60,000 nucleotides of DNA from Cristatella mucedo (GCA_009760855.2 WPIO01000005.1:8220001-8280000); one strand, 5' to 3'; counted from the stretch's first letter, positions 42,590 to 53,320 are shown. The notes: a model not told the origin generated them from the letters alone. Made by a program: numbers and translations.

Positions 42590-42725
42590 ATTGAGCATGC
42601 TGCCACTAACCATTCGACCATGCTTCCTTTGTAGCATATGTTAAGTACTTAGAAAGAGATAAAGTTCTCTGAGAATGCTATACAAACTAACTAACATTGT
42701 TATTATTATTATTATTATTGGGCGA
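42590..42725 (+). mobile_element. LINE-A 3' end nested in another LINE-A
   Basis: Plus-strand 3'-UTR end (GAGCATGCTGCCACTAACCA, AGTACTTAGAAAGAGATAAAGTTCTCTGAGAATGCTATAC) with an (ATT)n tail at about 42698-42720, lying inside the minus-strand LINE between its endonuclease and linker. Confidence 0.85.
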
Positions 42726-43330
42726 TGATAGCAAACAGTTGTAAGAGAAAAGTTGGTCGAATGTGTAATCCTTGATACGACTAGGGTCATGTACATGTGC
42801 CATAAGAGAATGAGTCAGTCACTACACAGAACCCGGCGCTTAAGGTGTCAGATAAGCTATCAAAGAGAATTTTAAAATCACCAATTACGAGGAAAGATCG
42901 ATTTCTTGCGCACAGAATCGAAATGATATTAGGAAAATCTGAGATAAAGAAGGACTTTGTACCTGGGGGCGATAGACCACTGTCACCATTGACAGCTTGT
43001 CGTCGGATGAACTCAAAACAAGAGATATGAAAGAATGCTTCGTGATAACTGCAAACGGCTTGAAATCGAAGGATGAGCATGTGATAATGGCCACTGCACC
43101 ACTAGTTTTAATAGATCTATGGGTATGAAAGGTGACGCCTGTAGGGGTTTCGTCGTTTATAGTCAGACCGGTAGTCGATTTCGCCAGGTCTCGGTCAAGG
43201 CGAGCAGGTCCTATTCATTCTCAGTAATTACGTCCCGTATTAATAGGGCTTTATTGCAGATTGGGTGAGAATTCCAAAGACAAGCATTCAGATGGGTCGC
43301 CGGAGTTATATCAGGCCCGATTACCACTAA

Positions 43331-43904
43331 GTTGATGAAGAGTGATGAAGTCCATTAACCCCTACCTAGATATTTTGACCTAATGCTCAAATCGCAGCTG
43401 TACCATCGCAGTAGTACTCTAGAGATCATAAAGAACGCAATCTAAGCGTGATAGAAGCGACTTGGGTTTACAGAATAACTCGAATACTCACGTATGACAA
43501 CGTACCCATATTCAGAATTATATAGGGTTGCCGAGGGGTTGGTCTTCCTGTGCCGCGAGTCCGGTGCTGCCTCCGTGCTTAAGGCAGAGAGGTGTCATCT
43601 GGCTAAACTAACTTGCAAGTACATTCTTAATATCACTATATGCATAGGTGCATGCAATGTATTTCCTAAACCTACGCATAATTTAACCCCTAAAATAAGC
43701 AAGGTTTGTTGGCCAGTCTTTTCGTCTATCCCTGATATCACATATTAATTAGCCAGTCTGTTCGTCTTCCCCCAATATCACATATTAATTAGGAATTTCG
43801 TGCGGTATTTTTAGTCATATGAGAAGAAGAGGGCACAGCAACGATGAGTGTCAAAAAATTTGGCGGGAAAGCAGAAAATATTTGCTAATTTGCAAATGTA
43901 GCCA
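43331..43904. other. Intergenic, nothing recognised
   Basis: A short duplicated piece occurs at 43700-43790 (CAGTCT...TTCGTCT...CC...ATATCACATATTAATTAG appears twice). No gene. Confidence 0.45.
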
Positions 43905-44750
43905 TAGCTGAAATTGGACATTAAAATGTTAGCTAAAACTTCACAGGACTACGAACTCAAAAAAGATTGTTCAATAGGTGGCCATGACATTGCAGCAAAT
44001 TCACCTCTCAGCACTACGAACCCCTTTGCTGTTGCATAAGCACTTGCAGATTTTGGTGCTTCCAGCGATTCAGCTAGAGGTAGTTGAGTTTGTGTATTGC
44101 AAATCTGCCATATTTGTGTAAAGTGATTTTTAAAATAGCTCTGATGCGCTTAGTGTTTACCAGTTTCGTTAAATGACAGGAAATTACTGGTGGATTTTTA
44201 ATTCGCAGCCTTTGACTTTTTCAATGAATATCAACCAGGATCCTGAAAGAAAAGTAGCTGAAAGGAAAAAAGCGTTCTCGCCAGGAACAACGTGCCATAG
44301 ATACATCACAACAGGCTGCTGAACGGCCCTAAAGCTGAAAGAAAGAGACGTTCTCGCCAGCAGCAAGGTGCTGATGACTGGGGAAGCTTTAGAACGAACT
44401 CGCAGGTCAAATTTCCCGATCACACTCGAAGAGCTAAAAACAAGAGTAGTCACAGTTGAAATTGAAAATTGAAATACCGGAACTTCACAAGACTACGAAG
44501 ATAAAAGGGTTTTTTAAGGGTGGCCATGGCATTCCAGCAGATTGAGGTCTTTGCACTATGATCTGCTTGCAGTCATCCGAGTGCTTCTGTCGCTTCTACC
44601 GGTTGAGTTGGCGTATTGCAAAGCGTCCACATTTGTGTATAGTTATTGTTACATTTTCGCTGCTGTGCTTTTCATTAAATAAATTCACTATTGGATGCGA
44701 ATTAGCAGTAGACTTGGAATTCGCAATCAGTACATTTTGTAAATTAATAG
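43905..44750 (+). repeat. Dispersed repeat R1, two tandem copies
   Basis: Copy a (43905-44400) and copy b (44450-44750) share GAAATTG..., AACTTCACA(G/A)GACTACGAA, GTGGCCATG(A/G)CATT(G/C)CAGCA, GTATTGCAAA and an AATTCGCA block. Copy a also has ...GAAAG...GACGTTCTCGCCAGCAGCAAGGTGCT. A third copy is at 51280-51900. No coding capacity. Possibly exons or a non-autonomous element of unknown type. Confidence 0.65.
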
Positions 44751-44840
44751 GTCGGGAGGGTCGTGATAGCAAATGAGGTAAGGTGCTCGTTCGTGAGGAA
44801 GGAGGTCGTAGGTTGGAATCCTGCAGTGGGCAATCCCCGA
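44750..44840 (+). mobile_element. SINE-A head, truncated by microsatellite
   Basis: TGAGGTAAGGTGCTCGTTCG and GGTTGGAATCCTGCAGTGGG (B-box region) run straight into a (CT)n array where the SINE body should be. Confidence 0.75.
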
Positions 44841-44858
44841 GCTCTCTCTCTCTCTCTC

Positions 44859-44957
<99 letters not shown>

Positions 44958-44970
44958 TCTCTCTCTCTCC
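44840..44970. repeat. (CT)n microsatellite
   Basis: About 130 bases of CT dinucleotides with few interruptions. Confidence 0.95.
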
Positions 44971-45059
44971 TTCCCTCTTTGGCTCTGTCACGAGAGCGCC
45001 TAACCGCAACAACCCACACCCTGGTGTCACCTAACGCCGCGACGCGCGCACATCCACGC

Positions 45060-45190
45060 ACAAAAGCTCGCGCACGAACGCACACACACGCACAAACACA
45101 CACACACGCGTGCACGCACGTACACACACACACATGCACAAGCACGCGCGCGCCCACACATGCACACACACATTCACGCACGCGTGCCAC
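45060..45190. repeat. (CA)-rich simple repeat
   Basis: CA/CG-rich tract (CACACACGCACAAACACACA and similar). Frames across it are not genes. Confidence 0.85.
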
Positions 45191-46155
45191 ACAGCATCGA
45201 ACGAGCCGCGACTCTCAACCGCCGAAACACGCCTACCTCAGCGAGGGCTCAAAATTGGTCGACGGTCAGACAGGCCCTGACCGCCGGGGCGTCTGGGCGT
45301 GGCTCGGAGCCGATAGCCAATTTCCGTGCGCCAGACGTTTTGAGCTTCCTATTAGTAGGTCGACCGAAGCTAGCTCTCACCGCTCTCTCGATGCGTCGGC
45401 TACAGGCGCGCGCTCAGTGACCTGCTGCCGGCGAATCGCATGCCCGTACGTCCGAGCGCTGCTGACGTCGCAACCGTCCGCCGCGTCTTTTGTGTGCAGA
45501 ACTGGGTGCGGTAGCAGCCGACCGTAGCAGTAGCGAGACCTGCCGCATAGATATGGCCTGCGGTTGCGCAGCGCACGAGCCCCAGCGCGGCCCGCGCGCC
45601 GGTAGCTGTATCTGCGGCTCGGTCTTAGCGGGCGGCACGCCGGTATTAGTAACGAAAAATACAGCACCCGCGAGCTAGCGCCCGGCGGCCTGGCGAGCCC
45701 ACCGGGATAGCGGAAGCTCGTTGGGCGGCTGGTCGGTCGCCTAGCTGCGGGCGCCCTCTGGTGCCGTCGGTGTGTAGGTGCCTCGGGCGACCTATGGAGA
45801 GAGCTGCGCACGTCTCTCTGACGCCGCGAGCGCTGGCTAGGAGCGAGCAGTGGAAGTGCGCTGGAGCGCGACGCTCTCGCTTACGGCCCAGCGGGGGAAC
45901 TGGAGTCTGACCCAACCTGGCACCCAGCGATACACGGTCTCGCGGCGACTTTTCCGACGGCGGCCTCCGAGGCCCGAGTGCGGTTGCTGCCGTTGCGCGC
46001 CAAAGTGAGGAGACGCAGTTTGATGTAGCAGAGCAGCGCGGAAGAATACAAGCGGACTGAAATTCGATCGCCAGCCTTCTGCTATTTATCGCGCTTGGCT
46101 GAGCGCGACGCCTCAATGGTCGCGCTTGGCTGAGCGAGACGCCTTTCGACAACTA
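45191..46155. other. CpG-rich block, nothing recognised
   Basis: A visibly GC- and CpG-rich stretch. Open frames on both strands are Arg/Pro/Ala-rich, as expected by chance in such DNA. It could be a CpG island or a promoter of an undetected gene. There is a local duplication near 46085-46145 (CGCGCTTGGCTGAGCGCGACGCCT/CGCGCTTGGCTGAGCGAGACGCCT). Confidence 0.4.
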
Positions 46156-46400
46156 CTCTCCTACTGACTATGGCACATCCTTTTCAGCGGTTCTGAGCTG
46201 CTACTTCTATGCTACTCACTACCTCAACTGCTCTCCTGAGTCGGCTATGCTTCCCACTTTCTATTTGTTGCGTGAGACGAAGTCTGTTGGCTACCGAATG
46301 CGTACCGAAAGCCGTGCAGGCTGTGAGTGCGCTATACAAAACTCTCCTGCGTAACACTCACATAGTCTTTGCGGAGTTACAGACGGAGATACATTACATT
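46156..46400 (+). mobile_element. LINE-B 3' end (copy 2)
   Basis: TTCAGCGGTTCTGAGCTGCTACTTCTATGC, GCTATGCTTCCCACTTTC, ACCGAATGCGTACCGAAAGCC and GACGGAGATACATTA align with 29080-29440 and the reverse of 50040-50270. Confidence 0.7.
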
Positions 46401-46750
46401 GCTTGCATTCAGGCTACTTCGGCAGCTAAGCCGTCAATCTCGAAGCCACCTTTAATGTTTGCATTGAATGAAACCACGAGTGACCTCATCCTGAAATTTA
46501 TCTCCCAGTCAAAGGAAACTACTAGTCCTCTAGACCCTATTCCTACGGTCGTCCTTCTAAGATGCTTAGATCTGCTGCTGCAATCCATAACCTAACACAA
46601 CAATTATGTCCTTAGCCTCACGTCAGGTTCATGCACCTTTCAAAAAGGCTGCAGTCAGAAAGCAACGCTAGACCAAGACGACTTGAGCAGCTTCCGTCCA
46701 GTCTCCCTTATGCCGTTCCTATCAAAGACACCGGATAGAGTTGTGGCATA
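46400..46750 (+). mobile_element. LINE linker / RT-start fragment
   Basis: Plus-strand pieces SKETTSPLDPIPTVVLLRCL and DQDDLSSFRPVSLMPFLSKT are the segment before and at the start of the RT domain. It adjoins a LINE-B 3' end, so it may be a separate truncated insertion. Confidence 0.75.
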
Positions 46751-46764
46751 CCTCACCTTACATT

Positions 46765-46970
46765 ATAATAACAATGCACATGATAAAGCGCCAACAGAGA
46801 ACTCAATCTCTGTTTAGGCGCTTAACATTTGCTGCAAAGGGAAACGCGACTGAATGGTAATGATTAGTGGTGGCATGCACAGGGTCAGCATGCAAATGTG
46901 GTTAGTGGCAGCATGCACAGTGTCAGCAACCATAAGCACATGAAGGACGAGACCTGGGTCAGAACATCCC
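46765..46970 (-). mobile_element. LINE-A 3' end (minus arm of an inverted pair)
   Basis: Reverse of the LINE-A 3'-UTR from its A/T tail (46765) to ATGAAGGACGAG. It faces the plus-strand copy that follows. Confidence 0.85.
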
Positions 46971-47270
46971 CTGACCTGACCACATTAAAAATAACTTAAA
47001 AACACACCTATTTAGGACAGCATTTAGTAGGTCCCTGTGATTCGTCCTTCACGTGCTTATGCGTGCTGACACTGTGCATGCTGCCACTAACCACACTTGC
47101 ATGCTGACCCTGTGCATGTCACCCCTAACCATGTTATTCATTTTGCTTGTTTTTCAAGCATGATTTTACTTACCATTAAATTGCATTTCCCTTTGCAGCA
47201 AATGTAAAGCGCCTAGAAAGAGATTAAGTTCTCTGAGGGTGCTTTATCAAATACATTATTATTAATATCA
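46960..47270 (+). mobile_element. LINE-A 3' end (plus arm of an inverted pair)
   Basis: From CATCCCCTGACCTGACCACA through GGACAGCATTTAGTAGGTCC and the 3'-UTR to CATTATTATTAAT at about 47255-47268. Confidence 0.88.
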
Positions 47271-47271
47271 C

Positions 47272-47655
47272 AGGGACCCACTAAATGCTGTCCTAAATAG
47301 GTGTGTTTTTAGGTTCTTTTTAAATGTGGTCTAGTCAGGGGATGTTCTGACGAAAGTCGGGAGTGAGTTCCAGGCTTTGGGAGCATACGAACTAAATGCA
47401 CGGTCTCCAAAGAATTCGAGGTTTGTACGAGGTATCGGTAAACTGTTGGATTCCGAGAAGCAGGTGGTACGATGCTTGGCCTGGTGGGGGAGTAGATCTG
47501 AGAGATTGGCTGGAGCCAAAGAATGAAGTGACCTAAAAGTGAGTGAAAAAACCTTGAAGTCGATCCGTTGCTTGAGTGGTAGCCCGTGCAGGTCGGCGAG
47601 AAGTGGTGTGATGTGGCAATTGAGACATCAAGTCTAGACTCCTCAAACATTGAGA
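47272..47655 (-). mobile_element. LINE-A C-terminal fragment (minus)
   Basis: Reverse strand encodes HFSPTCTGYHSSNGSTSRFF in a shifted frame and, in the proper frame, LAPANLSDLLPHQAKHRTTC. It starts inside the 3' part and ends abruptly near 47655. Confidence 0.8.
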
Positions 47656-47659
47656 CCTC

Positions 47660-49265
47660 AAGCCTAGCAAGTAAATTCCAGTCCGCGTTTAGAGCTATTC
47701 ACACCACAGAATCAGCAATGCTTAGGATATATAACGACTCTCATGAATGCAGACTTGGGTAAACTCTCTCTGGTTGTCTGCTTGATCTTTCGGCAGCTTT
47801 AATAATAACAATAGTAATGCACTTGATAAAGCGCCATCAGAGAACTCAATCTCTTTCTAGGCGCTTTACATTTGTTGCATAGGAAGCAAGATCGAATGGT
47901 TAGTGGTATCATGCTTGAGAAGCAACATGAATAACATTGTCAGGGGTGACATTCCTCGGGTCAGCATGCAAGTGTGATTAATGGCAGCATGCAACGAGCA
48001 TGAGCATGCACTAGCGCATAAAGGACGAGCTTTTAAAACCATTGATCATAGAAAAGTCCTTTCTGAGCATCTTGGATCTCGCCTGGGCATCACTGGCCCA
48101 GCACTGCAATGCTTCAGGTCCTATCTCAGTGGGATAATCTAGAGTATTGGTGTGAATGGACAAATATCATCCTAGTAACCACTTCAGTACGGGGTACCTC
48201 GGGGCTCTGTGCTCGGTCCGGTTCTTTTCACAGTTTACACTCTCCTTCTAGCCAAAGTGATTTCCAAGCACAATCTAGGCTTTCACTTCTATGCAGATGA
48301 AATTCAATTGTACCTTTGCTTTGATCGCTTCCAGCCCTCGAGCAGATCGAATTCTCTACATTGCTGCTCATACCCGACTAGTTATGAGATAGACTAGTTA
48401 TGGGCAAACCAAGTGTGATTCAGACATTTGAAAACCTGCCGCTCAAAATCGGCTCTGCCAGTATATCTTCGGTTGAATCGGCATGCAATCTTGGTGTCCT
48501 ATTCCTAAGTGACCTTTCTAGGCGACCACATAAGATCCTCAGTAAAATCTGCCTATTTTCAGCTACGTAAAATTGCCAAAATTTGGACTTGTTTAGACAG
48601 GGATACCATATTTAAATTGGTCCATACATTTGCGACATCCCGTCTTGACTCCTGTAACTCACTGTTTGCTGGTCTACAGACCTGTGCAGTCATGTGCTTG
48701 CAATTGGTGCAAAACTCTGCAGCTAGACGTATCTGTCGTGAGCGGCGCAGTTGCCACATCACACCACTTCTCGCCGACCGGCACTTGCTCCCAATCAAGC
48801 AGCGTATCTACTTCAAGGTTCGGTCACTTACTTTTAGGTCCCTTAATTCTCTGACTCCAGCATACGTATCAGAACTACTCCCCACCAAGCGACGAATCGT
48901 ACAACCAGCTGTTCTGACTCAAATCGTTTAGCCATACTTCGTACAAACCTCAAAACCGTTGGAGACCTTGCCTTTAGCTCCTATGCTCTCAAAGCCTGGA
49001 AATTACTACCGACGCACGTCGCAACGTCCCCTTACATGAAGTCATTTAAAAAGATGCTTAAAAGGCAGCTGCTAATTACAGTTTGTGGTGGGTCTTTGTA
49101 ATTCGTCCTTCGTGTGCATGTACCTGCTTATACTCTGCCTGCTGCTTGCAGTTGTTACCACTAAACATTTGGTAATGCTTTATATGCAGCATCTGTAAAG
49201 TGCCTAGAGAGATTCAGTGAGGGTGCTAAACAAATGTAATAATAATAATATTATTATTATTGTTG
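47660..49265 (+). mobile_element. LINE-A copy with nested insertion
   Basis: Plus-strand RT starts at FRAIHTTESAMLRIYNDS (about 47690), is interrupted at 47805-48030 by an inverted LINE-A 3' end, and resumes at TIDHRKVLSEHLGSRLGITG (48040). It continues through FHFYADEIQLYLCFD (48270-48320), QLVQNSAARRICRERRSCHI (about 48705) and IVQPAVLTQIV to the 3'-UTR and an (AAT)n tail at 49238-49265. The catalytic second Asp of YADD reads Glu here. Inactive. Confidence 0.87.
47805..48030 (-). mobile_element. LINE-A 3' end nested in an RT domain
   Basis: (AAT)-type run then reverse 3'-UTR (GATAAAGCGCCATCAGAGAA, GTCAGGGGTGACATTCCTCG), splitting the RT of the surrounding plus-strand LINE between LDLSAA and TIDHR. 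Confidence 0.88.
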
Positions 49266-49439
49266 TTATTACTACATCTCGCTCGAAGCCTCCAAACGAA
49301 TCGTCATCCCGCGCCGTCCATACCTTTGAATTCTCCCATTATAGAGTAAGAAAACCGCATGTCCGATGTTTCTCTCTCGCCTTCCTATGAGTTACTCTGC
49401 GACTATTTATCGCGTTCGTAATTAATTAAGGCAATAGCG

Positions 49440-49985
49440 AAAGCGTTGTCCATAAAAGTGTCAGTTACGATGTGTAAAGGCTACAAAGCATACTTTGGCG
49501 TGCTTTTCGGTGATCAAGAGAAGCTCCGGTCACCTCGTTGCATAAGCGAACACTGTAAGAGAACTCTTGAAGGTGAGGTGAACTATTGCCGCTCGTTAGA
49601 TGAGATTTCTGGCACTATATTAGGTCGCGTGAGAAACATAATCTAGAGTTTTTCAGGTAGTTCCTGATAGAAAAGCGAGCCAATAAACGTGCTACCCAAG
49701 GAATTGGCTGGAACAACTGACCATTCAAGCAACTTTTACTTCTGCATGGTGGACTCTTCAAAATGTCGAACGTGAAAGAGCGATTCTCTCATCATGTAAC
49801 CAAACGTTCCTTCATCAAAAATGCCTCGGTACTATACTTTCTTGAGGTTTCCGTTGTCATCCCACCGGAAAGGAATCTTCCAGTTACAGGAGAGAGCTGC
49901 AGCAAGTCAGACATTGAGGGATATCATACAGGTCGCGATTCCGACTTCACAGATGTGGCTGAGCAGAAAAACAATTCAAGCTGAT
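49440..49985 (+). pseudogene. Remnant of a Cys-rich uncharacterised protein
   Basis: Short frames on the plus strand give CKGYKAYFGVLFGDQEKLRS followed by CISEHCKRTLEG (49470-49580) and then, in another frame, AGTTDHSSNFYFCMVDSSKC (about 49705-49770) and MPRYYTFLRFPLSS. This order of Cys motifs resembles uncharacterised proteins that occur in many copies in several invertebrate genomes and seem to travel with mobile elements. That match is from memory and was not searched. Multiple stops and frame changes show it is dead. It ends where a SINE begins. Confidence 0.45.
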
Positions 49986-50650
49986 TTAGCAGCTTTTTTT
50001 TGTTTAGCGGCAGAAGAGACTTAAAGGCTACGTAAGGATAATGTATCTCCGTCTGTAACTCCACAAAGATTATGTGAGTGTTACGCAGGAGAGTTTTGTA
50101 TAGAGCACTCACAGCCTAAGCGGCTTTCGTTACGCATTCGGTAGCCAACAGACTTCATCTCACGCAACAAAGAGAAAGTAGGAAGCATAGCAGAGTCATG
50201 AAAGTAGTTGAGGTAGTGAGTAGAATGGAAGTAGCAGCTCAGGACCGCTGAAAAAGATGAGCCATAGTCGGCAGTAGGAGAGTAGTTTTCGTTGCGTAAG
50301 AATTGTGGAAGCGAGTTCCACAGTCTAGGACCTGCAGAGCTAAAGCTTCTGTCGCCAACGGTCTTTAAGCGGAGGAATGGAACGGCTAATTTATTGTCCA
50401 CACAGGACCTGAGGGCGCGAAGAGGCTGAAACTGGTGCAGCAGTTCGGCTAGGTAGGAAGGAGCCAAGCCATGGTGGGACTTGTGGGTCAATGTAAGAAC
50501 TTGGCTCTGTATTCGTTGGTCAACCGGCAGCCAAATTTCCACCGCTTGCAGCGGCCAAAAAAGATCGCCCACCGCAAGATTTGAACCCTCGATTCGGGAT
50601 TGAGATCGTGAAGAGCAACCACCTTACCTTGTGTGCCATCACGGCTCACC
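49975..50650 (-). mobile_element. SINE-A copy (minus) split by LINE-B
   Basis: The SINE tail (AGCTGATTTAGCAGC...GCGGCAGAAGAG) is at 49978-50035 and its body and tRNA-like head (CCACCGCTTGCAGCGG, GATCGCCCACC, ATTTGAACCCTCG) at 50538-50650. The 500 bases between are LINE-B. Confidence 0.8.
50036..50537 (-). mobile_element. LINE-B 3' end inserted in SINE-A
   Basis: The reverse strand encodes the LINE C-terminus in a long frame: IQSQVLTLTHKSHHGLAPSY, LRALRSCVDNKLAVPFLRLK and VGDRSFSSAGPRLWNSLPQF. It ends in the same 3' sequence as the copies at 29080 and 46156. The best preserved LINE-B here. Confidence 0.85.
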
Positions 50651-50859
50651 AAACAAATACAAGGCCTTCTTCGCCTACCTGAAAGATCTCGAAGATCAGT
50701 TCAGAAAACTGGGCCTTACCAAATGCTAAGCTTCTGACATCTATTTTGGACCGATCACCCATGTCTGTTTCATGCCTCTTCTACCTGCGTTCTTCCAACA
50801 GCGTTCAACGTGTTTTCCTTTCAAGATAGAAAAGGCGAAATGACTTACACATAATTCAT

Positions 50860-50990
50860 CTGTATAGCGCCCTAAGAGAACTTAATCTCTATTCAGGCGC
50901 TTCACGTATGCCTCGGGGCTGGAGCCCACGAGCTCAGTCAGACCTTGGTCGAGGCGAGCACCTTAACCACTGGGACCAGACCAGCTCGGC
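50860..50990 (-). mobile_element. SINE-B copy (minus)
   Basis: The reverse strand reads GGTCTGGTCCCAGTGGTTAA, GGTGCTCGCCTCGACCAAGG, GTGGGCTCCAGCCCCGAGGC, then GAAGCGCCTGAATAGAGATT, AAGTTCTCTTAGGGCGCTAT. tRNA-derived head with a LINE-A-like tail. Confidence 0.8.
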
Positions 50991-51279
50991 ATCGCATAGT
51001 TACAGGCACAGATAAATTTCGCGGCCTTTGAGCACGCTATAGTAGAGCAAGAAGCTGCCACGCTACTCGAAGATCAGCCTAACGTTACGTTTTAGGATAC
51101 GAAACTATCCATGGTAAGCAACGCGGTGGGATTAGTTCAATCGTACGATAGGCGCGAAATATCTAGCACTAGCAAATGCGATTAAACTACAATAGTGCTA
51201 GCAATAATACATGCAAGTTCCTCTGCAAATCTAGGTGGGTTAGGGAAGCGGGAGATAATTCTCGACAATTTGCACACGC

Positions 51280-51630
51280 GGTCAGAGTTGAAATTGGACA
51301 TTGAGATGCTAGGACTACACAGGACTGTGACTTTAAAAGGGTCGTTCAGTGCGGCAATGGCATTCCAGCAGCTTGAGCTCTCGGAAATACGCACGACCCG
51401 CCTGCCATCCCAAACGCTTCCTGTGCTTCCGCTTGTACCAGCTGAGCTGACGTATTGGACGGCCGCCAGTTTTGTGTGGAGCGAGTTTTAAATTTGGACC
51501 GGCGTGCTCTGTGCTTAACGGCTTCGTTAAATTGCTGCGAATGAATTTGGACTTTAAATTCGCAGCCAAAACATTTTGCACGAATACCAAACAAGATCCT
51601 GAAAAAGTGAAGGCCGAGCTGGTCTGGTCC
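51280..51630 (+). repeat. Dispersed repeat R1 (copy c, first part)
   Basis: GAAATTGGACATTGAGATGC, CACAGGACTGTGACTTTAAA, GCAATGGCATTCCAGCAGCT, TGACGTATTGGACGG, TTTAAATTCGCAGCCAAAAC and CAAGATCCTGAAAAAGTGAA align with 43910-44250. Confidence 0.65.
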
Positions 51631-51765
51631 CAGCGGTTAAGGTGCTCGCTCCGACCAAGGTCTGACTGAGGTCGTGGGCTCGAACCCCGAGGCATATTTG
51701 AAGCGCCTGAATAGAGATTAAGTTCTCTTGTGACGCTATATAAATGAATTATATTTATAAGCTGA
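51631..51765 (+). mobile_element. SINE-B copy inserted in repeat R1
   Basis: CCCAGCGGTTAAGGTGCTCG (A-box region), GTCGTGGGCTCGAACCCCGA (B-box region), then GAAGCGCCTGAATAGAGATT, AAGTTCTCTTGTGACGCTAT and AAATGAATTATATTTA. R1 resumes at about 51766. Confidence 0.83.
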
Positions 51766-51900
51766 AAGGAGGCGACGTTGTCGTCTGAAGCAACGCGACG
51801 GCGAGACGCCGGCAGAGGCTGCTGAATGGCGTGCTGCAGAAGCTGAACGAAGGAATCATCCTCGCCACCAGCACGGCACCGGAGAGACCGAGAATTGAGC
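51766..51900 (+). repeat. Dispersed repeat R1 (copy c, second part)
   Basis: AAGCTGAAAGGAGGCGACGT, GCTGCTGAATGGCG, and ATCATCCTCGCCACCAGCAC correspond to 44250-44390 in copy a. Confidence 0.55.
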
Positions 51901-51959
51901 AGACGCACCACAAATTCTCAAGCCAAATCTTTCTCTTTCAACTTTACGGGCTAAAACCA

Positions 51960-51960
51960 A

Positions 51961-51993
<33 letters not shown>
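51960..51993. repeat. (CA)n microsatellite
   Basis: A short pure CA run followed by TATATA. Confidence 0.9.
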
Positions 51994-51999
<6 letters not shown>

Positions 52000-52309
52000 C
52001 ACTTAAAGCAGACATAACTGACAGCTGTTCAGATAACCGAAGAGACGTTCGGCAAAGAGACCGAAGTACAGTCAAGGCATGTAAGCCTGGAGACATGTCT
52101 GTACATGCAGTCCTACCAAATGGCCTCACCTGGGTGTGTGCATATCAAACTGATAGGCCGATAAAAGTAGCTCTAAATGTTTCTGCTCTGGCAGCAGCTT
52201 GCCGGCTGTTTTTCGAATTTTGCACAGGTAGTTTTTTCTCATTTTTTGTCTGACTTATACAATTGGGTCTGATTTTGTATCATGTAAATGTAGTGTGGGC
52301 CTGCTGCAT

Positions 52310-52560
52310 CTGCTTTTGTACTTAGAGCAGCGTCCGGCCACTAATGTATGCCCCACCACTCGCAGCAGCGTCCGGCCTCTGATGTAAGGGATGTTGCCCG
52401 CCGAAGCTGCATTCCCCCACCTGCGATGAGTCAGCCAGCTCGCATATATGCACGCGTAGGAGAATGAACTGGAAGTCTCGTTCACCGCTCATGTCCGTGC
52501 TAGTGTCTCCCCGACACTCCACTAGACCTGCCGCCACTGGAGCCACTAAAATTTAACATA
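52310..52560 (+). mobile_element. LTR-like repeat (copy 2)
   Basis: GAGTCAGCCAGCTCGCATATATGCACGCGTAGGAGAAT, GTCTCGTTCACCGCTCATGT and CCGACACTCCACTAGACCTGCCGCCACTGGA align in order with 35025-35150. Diverged; ends not clear. Confidence 0.45.

Positions 52561-53320
<760 letters not shown>

Larger units (their letters stand above)
40415..43330 (-). mobile_element. LINE-A, nearly full length, degraded
   Basis: The most complete LINE-A. On the minus strand, in order: apurinic-type endonuclease pieces (43310-42840, with ALTETW-like DLLALTETWRN, MVTVVYRPQVQS and VIGDFKILFDSL), the linker (about 42512-42288, ...DEFAPLTKRTVRPRP...), RT (42059-41300, with EKLSSFRPVSLIKFLSKILT and FYFYADDTQLHL), the C-terminal region (41100-40850) and the 3'-UTR ending in a short A/T-rich run at about 40415. 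Many frameshifts and stops. A piece of another LINE-A 3' end is inserted at 42590-42725. Such LINEs move by target-primed reverse transcription. Confidence 0.88.

Noticed and set aside
45377-46152. Arg/Pro-rich long frames in the CpG-rich block
   Set aside because: Long frames are expected by chance in such GC-rich DNA; no motif, splice logic or similarity to the transporter exons was found.
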